From an uncultured Lachnospiraceae bacterium (GTDB taxonomy: Bacteria; Bacillota; Clostridia; Lachnospirales; Lachnospiraceae): 32,196 bases of DNA. The stretch is from assembly GCA_910589075.1 (NCBI GenBank), contig CAJUSK010000022.1:1-32196 (forward strand). Direction: 5' to 3'. The translations under genes and the position numbers were made by a program. Shown here piece after piece: positions 16,008 to 23,238 of the stretch (position 1 is the first letter of the stretch; each line of letters starts with the position of its first letter). Below the pieces are notes generated by a model that saw only the letters and a program-made list of their open reading frames with translations, searched no databases and had not been told where the DNA came from.

Positions 16008-17666
16008 TCAGACCGGTTTCCCCAGGGAGCTGCCTGGGGGCACAGCCCCTTCCGGCGCCTGCCCCACAGATGCAAATACATCCCGGTACTGAAAATGAAT
16101 TTGTATCTGCTTCGCATCCCTTATAACAATTTTTTCCACCATCACCGCCACAAGCCCTCTGTCCAGCGCAGGAACATATCCCCTGTCTGCCAGCCGTCCG
16201 GTCCATGGACAATGCGGTCTGTTTTCCCCGGAAGAGGCCGCCGTCTCCCCCTCCAGTATTTCAATGGCCCCTTCCAGCCCCCTGCAGGATGCCTCATACG
16301 CTTCCTTCATCTCAAGATATTCTTCTTTTGTCAGCAGATTCTCCCTGTAATCCTCGTATAAGCAGCGTTTCAGCTTCTCATACCTCGCCAGTTCCATCCG
16401 CCGCTGCTCTAACTGTCTCCTTCCCTTTTGCCTTCTGTATTCCTGGCCGGGCAATTTTGCCATCATGTCCCGCACTTCATTCTCTGTGCACACCAGAGAC
16501 AGATGCATTCTGAGCATTTCCAAAACCACGCCGCTTACGACATCTTCCCGTATCCTGTGGCTGCTGCACACAAACCTGTCATGTTTATAACCGGAACAGA
16601 TAAAATAACAGTATTCCTTTCCGCCAGACCGTATCTTTTTCCGCACCATCCCATCTCCACACCCGCCACAGCCAAGCAGGCCGGAAAAGAGATACAGTCC
16701 TCTCCCATCCGGCGCCGTACGTGTATCACGGAGCATCAGTTTCCGTACAAGTGCAAAATCTTCTTTTTCTATAATGGCTTCATGGGTGTTTTCCACGCGA
16801 ATCCAGTCCTTCCGCTCTGCCCTGATCCGCTTTTTCACTTTGTAATTCAGGGTGCTTTCCTTTCCCTGAACCATAACACCTGTGTACATTTCATTTTTCA
16901 GGATACGTTCCACGGCCACAGGAGACCACTCTGCCTGTGGTTTCCTCTTAAATGAAGTGGTATACCGCCAATGGAGTGACCTCTTATATTCCATGGGCGA
17001 CGGTATGCCATGGGTGTTTAAATACTCTGCGATTTTCCCGTTGTTATATCCCTTTATCCGCATACTGAAAATATCCCTGACCACATCTGCCGCCTCAGAG
17101 TCCGTGACCAGTTTTCCTTTCTGTTTTGGATCTGTACAGTAGCCATAGACAGGAAAATTTCCCGTATACTCGCCCCGCCTTTGCCGTACTTTTATCTGAC
17201 TTCTGACTTTGACAGATATATCCCGGCTGTATGCATCATTTATAAGATTCTTGAAAGGCAGGAGCAGATTGTCCATCCGGCTGTCTGTCCGCCCGCTGTC
17301 ATACTGATCGTTAACGGCAATAAAACGCACACCCATAAATGGGAAAATCTGCTGGATATATCTGCCTGTCTCGATATAATTACGGCCAAAGCGGGACAAA
17401 TCTTTTACAATGATACAGTTAATCATTCCCTGTTTCACCTCTTCAAGCAAAGAACACAGAGCCGGCCGGTCAAAGCCCACACCGCTGTATCCGTCATCCA
17501 CTTTTTCCGTACAGACCTGTATATCGCTTTTATCTTTCAGATAGGAGTAAATCAGTTCTCTCTGATTGGAAACACTGTTACTCTCTGCCTTATCCCCATC
17601 CTCTTTCGACAGGCGGATATACAGGGCCGCCCGATAGGGTCTTACCCCGGTTCCATTATCTGACAA
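16008..17666 (-). CDS. Large serine recombinase C
   Basis: About 552 residues. I place the start at TTG 17666, nine bases after a perfect AGGAGG; the open frame reaches a GTG at 17732 that would add 22 residues with a poor site and would lie two bases past the DUF6870 stop. Catalytic Ser20 (from this start) is in YIRLSKEDGDKAESNSVSNQ; next come VDDGYSGVGFDRPALCSLLE and KDLSRFGRNYIETGRYIQ. A recombinase domain (FPVYGYCTDPKQKGKLVTD), a zinc ribbon (LLGCGGCGDGMVRKK ... YCYFICSGYKHDRFVC) and a coiled coil follow. It is the first of three recombinases. The AESNSVSNQ block is typical of clostridial element recombinases. Confidence 0.9.
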   Translation of the reverse strand: MSDNGTGVRPYRAALYIRLSKEDGDKAESNSVSNQRELIYSYLKDKSDIQVCTEKVDDGYSGVGFDRPALCSLLEEVKQGMINCIIVKDLSRFGRNYIETGRYIQQIFPFMGVRFIAVNDQYDSGRTDSRMDNLLLPFKNLINDAYSRDISVKVRSQIKVRQRRGEYTGNFPVYGYCTDPKQKGKLVTDSEAADVVRDIFSMRIKGYNNGKIAEYLNTHGIPSPMEYKRSLHWRYTTSFKRKPQAEWSPVAVERILKNEMYTGVMVQGKESTLNYKVKKRIRAERKDWIRVENTHEAIIEKEDFALVRKLMLRDTRTAPDGRGLYLFSGLLGCGGCGDGMVRKKIRSGGKEYCYFICSGYKHDRFVCSSHRIREDVVSGVVLEMLRMHLSLVCTENEVRDMMAKLPGQEYRRQKGRRQLEQRRMELARYEKLKRCLYEDYRENLLTKEEYLEMKEAYEASCRGLEGAIEILEGETAASSGENRPHCPWTGRLADRGYVPALDRGLVAVMVEKIVIRDAKQIQIHFQYRDVFASVGQAPEGAVPPGSSLGKPV

Positions 17667-17733
17667 ACGAAAAAACCTCCTGATACATTTTTGCAGTCTG
17701 AAAAACATAGCAGGAAGTTTTTGTGGTTTCACC

Positions 17734-17991
17734 TTATACGATGCGGAAATATTGCATCAGCCGTTCTGTCAGGGTAACATCCGTTTCCTCAAAAACAGAC
17801 TGTACCACAATGTTTCCGCATTTGCACAGATAAGGGTTTTTGATTTTTTTTACAAAGTCCGCGATTCTTTCTTCTGTTGGCAGCTGACTCTCCACCGTAA
17901 TATCCCGTATATCCACAAGCTCGCTTCTGTCGACTTCATCAGGATTGACCGACCGCAGCCTCTCTAAGTCTTCCCGTGTACTGATCCTCAA
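17734..17991 (-). CDS. DUF6870-like small protein, first gene of the recombinase operon
   Basis: 85 residues from a TTG at 17991, six bases after AGGAGG. The core VDRSELVDIRDITVESQLPT, then ERIADFVKKIKNPYLCKCGN and FEETDVTLTERLMQYF, matches my memory of the DUF6870 family, small proteins repeatedly found beside large serine recombinases in clostridial mobile elements. The CKCGN segment may be half of a metal site. The frame ends immediately before the recombinase C region, so the two are co-transcribed. By position it could be a directionality or accessory factor; that is inference, as no member's function is known to me. Confidence 0.65.
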   Translation of the reverse strand: MRISTREDLERLRSVNPDEVDRSELVDIRDITVESQLPTEERIADFVKKIKNPYLCKCGNIVVQSVFEETDVTLTERLMQYFRIV

Positions 17992-18004
17992 TCCCTCCCT
18001 CCTG

Positions 18005-18022
18005 ATATGTTGTACAGCATAT
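18005..18022. promoter_or_regulatory. Palindrome upstream of the recombinase operon, possible operator
   Basis: ATATGTTGTACAGCATAT is symmetric at eight of nine base pairs and lies 13 bases upstream of the DUF6870 start, just before its ribosome binding site. It is well placed to act as a binding site controlling recombinase expression. No clear sigma-A boxes for the minus strand were found nearby. Confidence 0.4.
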
Positions 18023-18112
18023 GAACGGAGCAGATTGTCCTATGCATCTTTGTTTATCCACTCCCATGTCTGCAAAAAAAGTTTAATTTTTTTTAAAACA
18101 TTTCCATACATA

Positions 18113-18141
18113 TTGATATAAGAGGCAAAATTGTATATGAT
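18113..18141 (+). promoter_or_regulatory. Sigma-A promoter of the CAP-like secreted protein
   Basis: TTGATA (18113-18118) and TATGAT (18136-18141) are separated by 17 bases, five of six matches in each box. It drives the cargo gene inside the sigK element away from the recombinases, so the cargo can probably be expressed in vegetative cells. Confidence 0.7.
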
Positions 18142-18192
18142 AAAGATAACAGACGTCATCGTCTGTGAAAAGGAAAAGGAGGGTGGTACAAT

Positions 18193-19107
18193 ATGAAAAG
18201 AAAATGGATAGTAGTCGGTCTTCTGACAGCGGCGATGCTGCAGACGTCTATGACGGCCTTTGCAGCGCCCAAACCCATGGGCGACGGAACAATTTTTGAC
18301 GCGGAATACTACGCAACCAGCAACCCTGATGTCAAAGCAATCTTTGGCACCAACGAACAGAATTTATACATGCACTACAAAATGTTCGGGAAAAATGAAG
18401 GCAGGCAGCCGGTAGCGCCTACGGCATACCCGACCCCGGTCACTCCGCCGTCAGTGACAAACATTATGGAAAACGGCTTTGATCCGGTATATTATGCAAA
18501 TAATAACAAGGATGTTGTGGCAGTGCTTGGCAATGATCCCCAAAAGTTATATATGCATTATACTTTGTACGGGAAGAATGAAGGCAGAAAGGGCTGCGCG
18601 CCGACCAATACAAATACCAACAACAATACGTCAAACGGAAATAACAATTCCAACACATCATCGTCCACAGACACCTACAAGTACGGACTTGACAGGACGC
18701 AGTATGACAGAGTCATCCAGCGGGTGGACAGCAATAACAGCAAGGCAAAATCCCTGGTCAGCAAGATCAACAAATACAGAGATGACAAGGATCAGAAAAA
18801 AGTTTACCGCGACGACCGTCTGGACGAAGCGGCAACCCTGCTGGCAATGGAAATGGACGATACGGAAAAGGCTTCCAGCGTACGTCCCAACGGCAATTCC
18901 TACTCTTCCGTTCTCTCTCAGTTCGGTATCAGTGGCTATGATCATTATGGAATGATCTACCAGAAAAACGGCACCTCAGATATGGACGATCTGTTGGATG
19001 AATGGAGATCACACAGCGGCGACAGAGACGAACTCCAGAATAAGCGTTACAAATATGTGGGCGTAGGCAGAAGCAATAAATATTGGGTATTGTTGTTTAC
19101 AGATTAA
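18193..19107 (+). CDS. Secreted protein with two surface repeats and a CAP-like C-terminal domain
   Basis: 304 residues. A signal peptide (residues 1-24, ending TAFA before APKP) is followed by two related repeats, FDAEYYATSNPDVKAIFG ... LYMHYKMFGKNEGR (about 36-72) and FDPVYYANNNKDVVAVLG ... LYMHYTLYGKNEGR (about 95-131), of a type common in secreted clostridial proteins. An Asn/Thr/Ser linker leads to a C-terminal CAP (SCP/PR1)-like region: LVSKINKYRDD, DDRLDEAATLLAMEMDDT and MDDLLDEWRSHSGDRDELQN, then YWVLLF. AAGGAGG precedes the ATG. No sortase signal is seen. It is cargo of the sigK element. Similar CAP proteins occur elsewhere in these genomes, so it may have been captured; its role is unknown. 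Confidence 0.75.
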   Translation: MKRKWIVVGLLTAAMLQTSMTAFAAPKPMGDGTIFDAEYYATSNPDVKAIFGTNEQNLYMHYKMFGKNEGRQPVAPTAYPTPVTPPSVTNIMENGFDPVYYANNNKDVVAVLGNDPQKLYMHYTLYGKNEGRKGCAPTNTNTNNNTSNGNNNSNTSSSTDTYKYGLDRTQYDRVIQRVDSNNSKAKSLVSKINKYRDDKDQKKVYRDDRLDEAATLLAMEMDDTEKASSVRPNGNSYSSVLSQFGISGYDHYGMIYQKNGTSDMDDLLDEWRSHSGDRDELQNKRYKYVGVGRSNKYWVLLFTD

Positions 19108-19120
19108 GTGACTCCCACGA

Positions 19121-19300
19121 ACTTTCCTATGAAATGAACAAAAGCGTTGCTTTTGTTCCGCGCGCGAAGCTGCGCATCCCTTTTCTTTCATAGGATGCAC
19201 TTTCCTATGAAATGAACAAAAGCGCTGCTTTTGTTCCGCGCGCGAAGCTGCGCATCCCTTTTCTTTCATAGGATGCACTTTCCTATGAAAGAACAAAAGG
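19121..19300. repeat. 78-bp tandem repeat (two full copies and a partial) made of hairpins
   Basis: Units start at 19121, 19199 and 19277 and are almost identical (one T/C difference between the first two). Each contains an outer pair TCCTATGAAA / TTTCATAGGA, an inner AACAAAAGC / GCTTTTGTT pair and a small GCGCGAAGCTGCGC element. The partial copy runs into the terminator hairpin. They lie inside the sigK element beyond the cargo gene, and in the opposite strand they create the read-through tail of the interrupted sigK frame. Confidence 0.9.
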
Positions 19301-19334
19301 CCAGGCATGCCGACAGAGGGCATGCCTGGCCTTT
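19296..19334. terminator. Strong bidirectional terminator near the right end of the sigK element
   Basis: A perfect 16-bp stem, AAAGGCCAGGCATGCC with its complement, encloses a 7-base loop, with T-rich runs on both sides. It ends the CAP-like gene from the left. Because it lies 45 bases inside the element, it would also stop transcription entering from the interrupted sigK on the right. Confidence 0.85.
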
Positions 19335-19359
19335 CTTTGCATGGGCTTTGGATTTTTAT

Positions 19360-19380
19360 CCCTATAATCACAGCCGGGTA
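19360..19380. other. Right att junction of the sigK element
   Basis: TA at 19379-19380 joins sigK 5' codons (right) to element DNA (left). Bases 19360-19378 are the second half-site and pair by symmetry with 12676-12694 (CCCT at the outside, ACAG further in, G at the core). Rejoining across TA leaves sigK sequence AGAAGT-TA-TGTGTCAAGG, which encodes RSYVSR. Confidence 0.75.
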
Positions 19381-20004
19381 ACTTCTTGATATGCCCAGCA
19401 TAGCACCGATTTCCCTCTGTGTCACTTCATCACTGCAGCCAATCAGTACCGGCAGGCAGCCTCCATTCTCCGGTTTACCAGGAAGCAGAATGCCATACCG
19501 CATACAGATAATTTCCCGTTCCCGGTCGTCCAGCCTGGTATACAGCAATTCGCCCAGTTTCTTCGTATTGCGTCTGCGCTCCATACTTTCCAGAATATCC
19601 GTCTGCTCATTTTCGATAATATCCAGCAGGCTGATTTCATTGCCTTCTTTGTCCGTTCCGATAGGTTCATACAGGGAAACCTCTTTTGACTTTTTCTTTC
19701 TCCCCCGGATCATCATCAGCAGTTCATTTTCAATACACTTGCTGGCATAGCTGGAAAGCCGTATTTTTTTTGCCGCATCAAAGGTATTGACTGCCTTGAT
19801 CAGCCCTATGGTTCCTATGGAAATCAGATCTTCCATATCTTCATCCAGATTTTGATATTTTTTGGCAATATGGGCCACCAGACGCAGATTTCGTTCGATC
19901 AGGAGCGCTCTGGCCTCCCTGGCTCTCTCACTGCCTTCCTCCTGCATATGTTTGATGCAGCAGGCTTCTTCCTCTGCGGATAAAGGTTGCTGAAAGGTTT
20001 TCAA
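19379..20004 (-). CDS. sigK: sigK 5' part: sporulation sigma factor SigK, interrupted
   Basis: 208 codons plus two bases of the 209th, from a TTG at 20004. Region 2: ALLIERNLRLVAHIAKKY, EDLISIGTIGLIKAVNTF, SSYASKCIENELLMMI; then SLYEPIGTDKEGNEISLLDI; region 4: REREIICMRYGILL and TQREIGAMLGISRS. RLVAHIAKKY, GTDKEGNEISL and ISRSY point to SigK rather than SigE. There is no N-terminal pro-sequence, as in C. difficile. The recognition helix is cut by the 6.7-kb element. In the unexcised state the frame continues through the terminator and 78-bp repeats to a stop at 19009, adding about 120 meaningless residues. With the 3' part (12610-12675) it gives 229 residues, a normal SigK length. A short insert (PENGGCLPVLIGCSD) before region 4.2 is unusual. 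Confidence 0.92.
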
Positions 20005-20032
20005 AAGGAGCCCCCAAAATCAATTTACTATC

Positions 20033-20062
20033 ATTCTATGAAGACTCCCTTCTTAAAGTGCC
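20033..20062 (-). promoter_or_regulatory. Possible sigma-E-type promoter of sigK
   Basis: On the minus strand CATAGAAT (20033-20040) differs in one base from the sigma-E -10 consensus CATACAnT. Fourteen bases upstream, GGCACTTT agrees with GTCATATT at five of eight positions. Expression of sigK by sigma-E is known in sporulating Firmicutes. The -35 match is weak. Confidence 0.3.
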
Positions 20063-20110
20063 TTTCCACCCGGTTTCCGGGGCCGTACACATTCATTCCC
20101 GCCAAAACCG

Positions 20111-21328
20111 TCAGGTGAGCAGAAAATCAGCCAGCACATAATTGCTTACATCCATCCCCCGCTCTGTCAGACGGATAGAATCGCCGCAATACTCCAGCAA
20201 GCCGGCAGCCCTATGCTTTTCAAGCACTCCCCCATAGACCGCTTCCGGCATATGCCCGAAGGTCCGGCAAAAATTTCCCCGTGAAATCCCCCCGGTCATC
20301 CGCAGTCCCAGATACATGGTTTCCTCCATCTGTTCCCCGATGGACAGGTATCTGCCTTCCTCCGGTTTTCTCTGAACGGATAAATTGACAGCATCCCTTT
20401 CGTCATATCCGCCGTCATATCCGCCGCCATCCCCTTTGTCTTCCTTTCCCCACCGCTCCAGGTAGGCATCCGGGTCCCGTTCATTTGACCATCGCCGATT
20501 TGATACCATGGAGGCCGCACCCAGGCCAAACCCTGCATAATCTCCCCGCATCCAATAGATGCAATTATGTCTGCACTCCCTGCCCGGCTTCGCATAATTG
20601 GAAATTTCATACCGGCGATACCCCTGATCCGCCAGGTACTGCCGGGTAGCCCGGTACATGGCATACTCCGTTTCCTCATCCGGCAGCGGCAGAGCGCCTG
20701 TACCGTTTTTAATGACATATGTGTCATAAAACGGGGTTCCTTCTTCCAGAATCAGGCTGTAAGCCGAAATATGTTCCGCCTCCAGCGCGCTGACTCTGCG
20801 CAGGGTTTCCGTCCATGATTCCATGGTCTGCCCCGGCAGGCCGCTCATCAGATCAATATTCAGGTTTGTGAAACCCATCTGTCTGCACAGTCCATAGCTT
20901 TCCAGAAAGGATTCCCATGTGTGTATCCGTCCCAGGCTGCCCAGTTCTCTGTTGTCTGCCGACTGCAGCCCCAGGCTGATCCGGTTCACACCCATAGAGC
21001 GGCAGACTGACAGCTTGTCCGTCGTCACGGTTCCCGGATTCATCTCCACAGTGATTTCCGCCTCTCCTTCCACCTCAAATCCCCCGTGCAGATGGGAAAA
21101 AATATCTTCCATCTGTGCCGGAGAAAGGACAGACGGTGTCCCGCCTCCCAGAAACACCGTCCGTACCGTATATCCCTTATAAAATGCTGCGCACAGATCC
21201 AGTTCCCTGCACAACGCCTCCACATAACGCCCGATCCGCGCCGCAGATGACGGCGCGGACAGAAAGTCACAATACAGACATTTTTGCAGGCAGAAGGGGA
21301 TATGCACATAGATGCCCAATGCCTTCAT
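20111..21328 (-). CDS. hemW: HemW, radical SAM heme chaperone (coproporphyrinogen oxidase-like)
   Basis: 405 residues of the HemN/HemW family. It starts MKALGIYVHIPFCLQKCLYC, with the CxxxCxxC cluster site; TVFLGGGTPSVL is the SAM motif, followed by VEMNPGTVTTDKL, GVNRISLGLQS and NIDLMSGLPGQT. The C-terminal HemN_C region contains RYEISNYAKPGRECRHN and YWMRGDYAGFGLGA. HemW-type proteins lack an extra N-terminal Cys of true HemN and act as heme chaperones. It starts three bases after lepA, the usual clostridial order. A Gly/Asp/Tyr-rich repeat (GDGGGYDGGYDERDAV, around residue 300) looks like a local insertion. Confidence 0.92.
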   Translation of the reverse strand: MKALGIYVHIPFCLQKCLYCDFLSAPSSAARIGRYVEALCRELDLCAAFYKGYTVRTVFLGGGTPSVLSPAQMEDIFSHLHGGFEVEGEAEITVEMNPGTVTTDKLSVCRSMGVNRISLGLQSADNRELGSLGRIHTWESFLESYGLCRQMGFTNLNIDLMSGLPGQTMESWTETLRRVSALEAEHISAYSLILEEGTPFYDTYVIKNGTGALPLPDEETEYAMYRATRQYLADQGYRRYEISNYAKPGRECRHNCIYWMRGDYAGFGLGAASMVSNRRWSNERDPDAYLERWGKEDKGDGGGYDGGYDERDAVNLSVQRKPEEGRYLSIGEQMEETMYLGLRMTGGISRGNFCRTFGHMPEAVYGGVLEKHRAAGLLEYCGDSIRLTERGMDVSNYVLADFLLT

Positions 21329-21331
21329 TGC

Positions 21332-23146
21332 TTATTTGTCATCCAGCTTTAATACGCTCATAAAGGCTTTCTGGGGTATTTCCACGCTGCCAATCTGGCG
21401 CATCCGCTTCTTTCCTTCCTTCTGCTTTTCCAGCAGCTTTTTCTTTCGGGTAATATCGCCGCCATAACATTTGGCAAGCACATCCTTGCGCATCGCCTTT
21501 ACCGTCTCTCTGGCTATGATTTTACCGCCCACGGCTGCCTGGATGGGTATCTCAAACAGGTGCCGCGGAATTTCATCCTTGAGCTTTTCACACATTTTCC
21601 TGCCCCGCTCATAGGCGCTGGCGCTGTGCACAATAAAGGATAACGCATCCACTTCTTCTCTGTTGATCAGGATGTCCAGTTTTACCATCTCCGACCGCTC
21701 ATATCCTTTCAATTCGTAATCAAAGGAAGCATATCCTCTGGAACGGGATTTCAGGGCGTCAAAAAAATCGTAGATAATTTCATTCAGCGGCAGCTCATAT
21801 TTCAGCAGCGCCCGTGTTTCCTCCATATATTCCATGCTGACGTAGCGCCCCCGGCGCTCCTGGCACAGTTCCATAATGGAACCCACAAATTCTTTTGTCA
21901 CCATGATTTCCGCATCCACCACAGGCTCTTCCATAAAATCAATCTCCGTAGGCTCCGGCAGATTGGAGGGATTGGTCAGCTCCATAACCTCCCCGTTTGT
22001 CCTGTACACTTTATAGATAACGCTGGGCGCGGTGGTGACCAGGTCCAGATTGTATTCCCGCTCCAGACGTTCCTGTATAATTTCCAGATGAAGCAGTCCC
22101 AGGAAGCCGCAGCGGAAACCAAACCCCAGCGCAATGGATGTTTCCGGCTCATACCTAAGGGATGCATCATTTAACTGGAGTTTTTCCAGGGCATCCCGCA
22201 GATCCGGATATTTCGCGCCGTCCGCAGGATACATACCACAGTATACCATGGGCGTCACTTCCTTATAACCGGGAAGGGGCTTGTCACAGGGATTGACTGC
22301 ATCTGTCACGGTATCCCCTACCATGGTGTCTTTTACATTCTTAATAGAAGCCGTGATATATCCCACCATACCGGCGCTCAGATCGTCACAGGGCATAAAC
22401 TGCCCGGCGCCGAAATAGCCCACTTCCACCACTTCCGCCTGCGCCCCCGTGGCCATCATGCGGATCATCGTGCCCCGCTTTACCGTACCGTCCATGATTC
22501 TGCAGAAAATAATAACACCCTTATAGGAATCATACAGAGAATCAAAAATCAGCGCTGACAACGGCGCCTCAGGGTCACCGCCCGGCGGGGGGATTTTCGT
22601 CACAATCTGTTCCAGTACCTCTTCGATCCCAATCCCGTTTTTCGCCGATATCATCGGCGCATCCTGAGCCTCCAGGCCGATCACATCCTCAATCTCGTCC
22701 TTCACCCGCTGGGGGTCCGCACTGGGCAGGTCAATTTTGTTGATCACCGGAAATACATCCAGGTCATGATCCAGTGCCAGATATACATTGGCCAGGGTCT
22801 GGGCTTCGATTCCCTGGGCGGCATCCACCACCAGAACTGCCCCGTCACAGGCCGCAAGGCTTCTGCTGACCTCATAATTAAAATCCACATGGCCTGGTGT
22901 ATCAATCAGGTTCAGAATATACTCTTCCCCGTCTTTCGCCTGATAGACAATGCGCACCGCCTGGGATTTGATGGTAATGCCCCTCTCACGCTCCAGATCC
23001 ATATTGTCCAGCACCTGCGCCTGCATTTCCCGTTCCGTCAATAGCCCGGTCTTTTCGATAATCCTGTCCGCCAGTGTGGATTTGCCATGGTCAATATGTG
23101 CAATAATGCAGAAATTCCGGATTCTGCTTCTGTTTATATATGTCAT
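21332..23146 (-). CDS. lepA: LepA (elongation factor 4) translational GTPase
   Basis: 604 residues, full length for the family. G1 is AHIDHGKSTLADRI, G2 lies in ERERGITIKSQAVRI, G3 is DTPGHVD, G4 is NKIDLPSADP and G5 is SAKNGIG. The C-terminal EF4-specific domain is present (KSRSRGYASFDYELKGY, then IPIQAAVGGKIIARETVKAM and DVLAKCYGGDITRKKKLLEK). It back-translocates or remodels stalled ribosomes at the membrane. It is first in a lepA-hemW pair. AAGGATGGG precedes the ATG. Nothing is unusual. Confidence 0.97.
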   Translation of the reverse strand: MTYINRSRIRNFCIIAHIDHGKSTLADRIIEKTGLLTEREMQAQVLDNMDLERERGITIKSQAVRIVYQAKDGEEYILNLIDTPGHVDFNYEVSRSLAACDGAVLVVDAAQGIEAQTLANVYLALDHDLDVFPVINKIDLPSADPQRVKDEIEDVIGLEAQDAPMISAKNGIGIEEVLEQIVTKIPPPGGDPEAPLSALIFDSLYDSYKGVIIFCRIMDGTVKRGTMIRMMATGAQAEVVEVGYFGAGQFMPCDDLSAGMVGYITASIKNVKDTMVGDTVTDAVNPCDKPLPGYKEVTPMVYCGMYPADGAKYPDLRDALEKLQLNDASLRYEPETSIALGFGFRCGFLGLLHLEIIQERLEREYNLDLVTTAPSVIYKVYRTNGEVMELTNPSNLPEPTEIDFMEEPVVDAEIMVTKEFVGSIMELCQERRGRYVSMEYMEETRALLKYELPLNEIIYDFFDALKSRSRGYASFDYELKGYERSEMVKLDILINREEVDALSFIVHSASAYERGRKMCEKLKDEIPRHLFEIPIQAAVGGKIIARETVKAMRKDVLAKCYGGDITRKKKLLEKQKEGKKRMRQIGSVEIPQKAFMSVLKLDDK

Positions 23147-23238
23147 TTTATCCCATCCTTACGCAAGTAAACTTCCTTTTTATATCGAAAGGATTATACC
23201 AGTTTCTTCCTTGCAATGCAACCTTCCCGGAGACAGAT

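Larger units (their letters stand above)
12676..19380 (-). mobile_element. 6.7-kb sigK intervening element (skin-like) with three serine recombinases
   Basis: This segment splits sigK. The limits follow from protein restoration: TA occurs at both junctions, and joining at TA gives in-frame SRSYVSRIEK. The insert is 6,705 bp. It holds, on the minus strand, a DUF6870 gene and three large serine recombinase genes and, on the plus strand, a CAP-like secreted protein with its own promoter. Two copies of a 78-bp repeat and a strong terminator lie near its right end. There are no phage structural, replication or conjugation genes. It is comparable to the skin elements that interrupt sigK in Bacillus subtilis and Clostridioides difficile, but the insertion point is in region 4.2 instead of mid-gene. 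Confidence 0.9.

Noticed and set aside
12676..19380. Prophage or conjugative element
   Set aside because: There are no phage structural, replication, relaxase or type IV secretion genes in the 6.7 kb, only recombinases, DUF6870 and one cargo gene.
19009..20004. A 331-residue sigma factor gene as a normal, complete gene
   Set aside because: The last 120 codons read through a terminator and tandem repeats, while the true C-terminus lies at 12610-12675.
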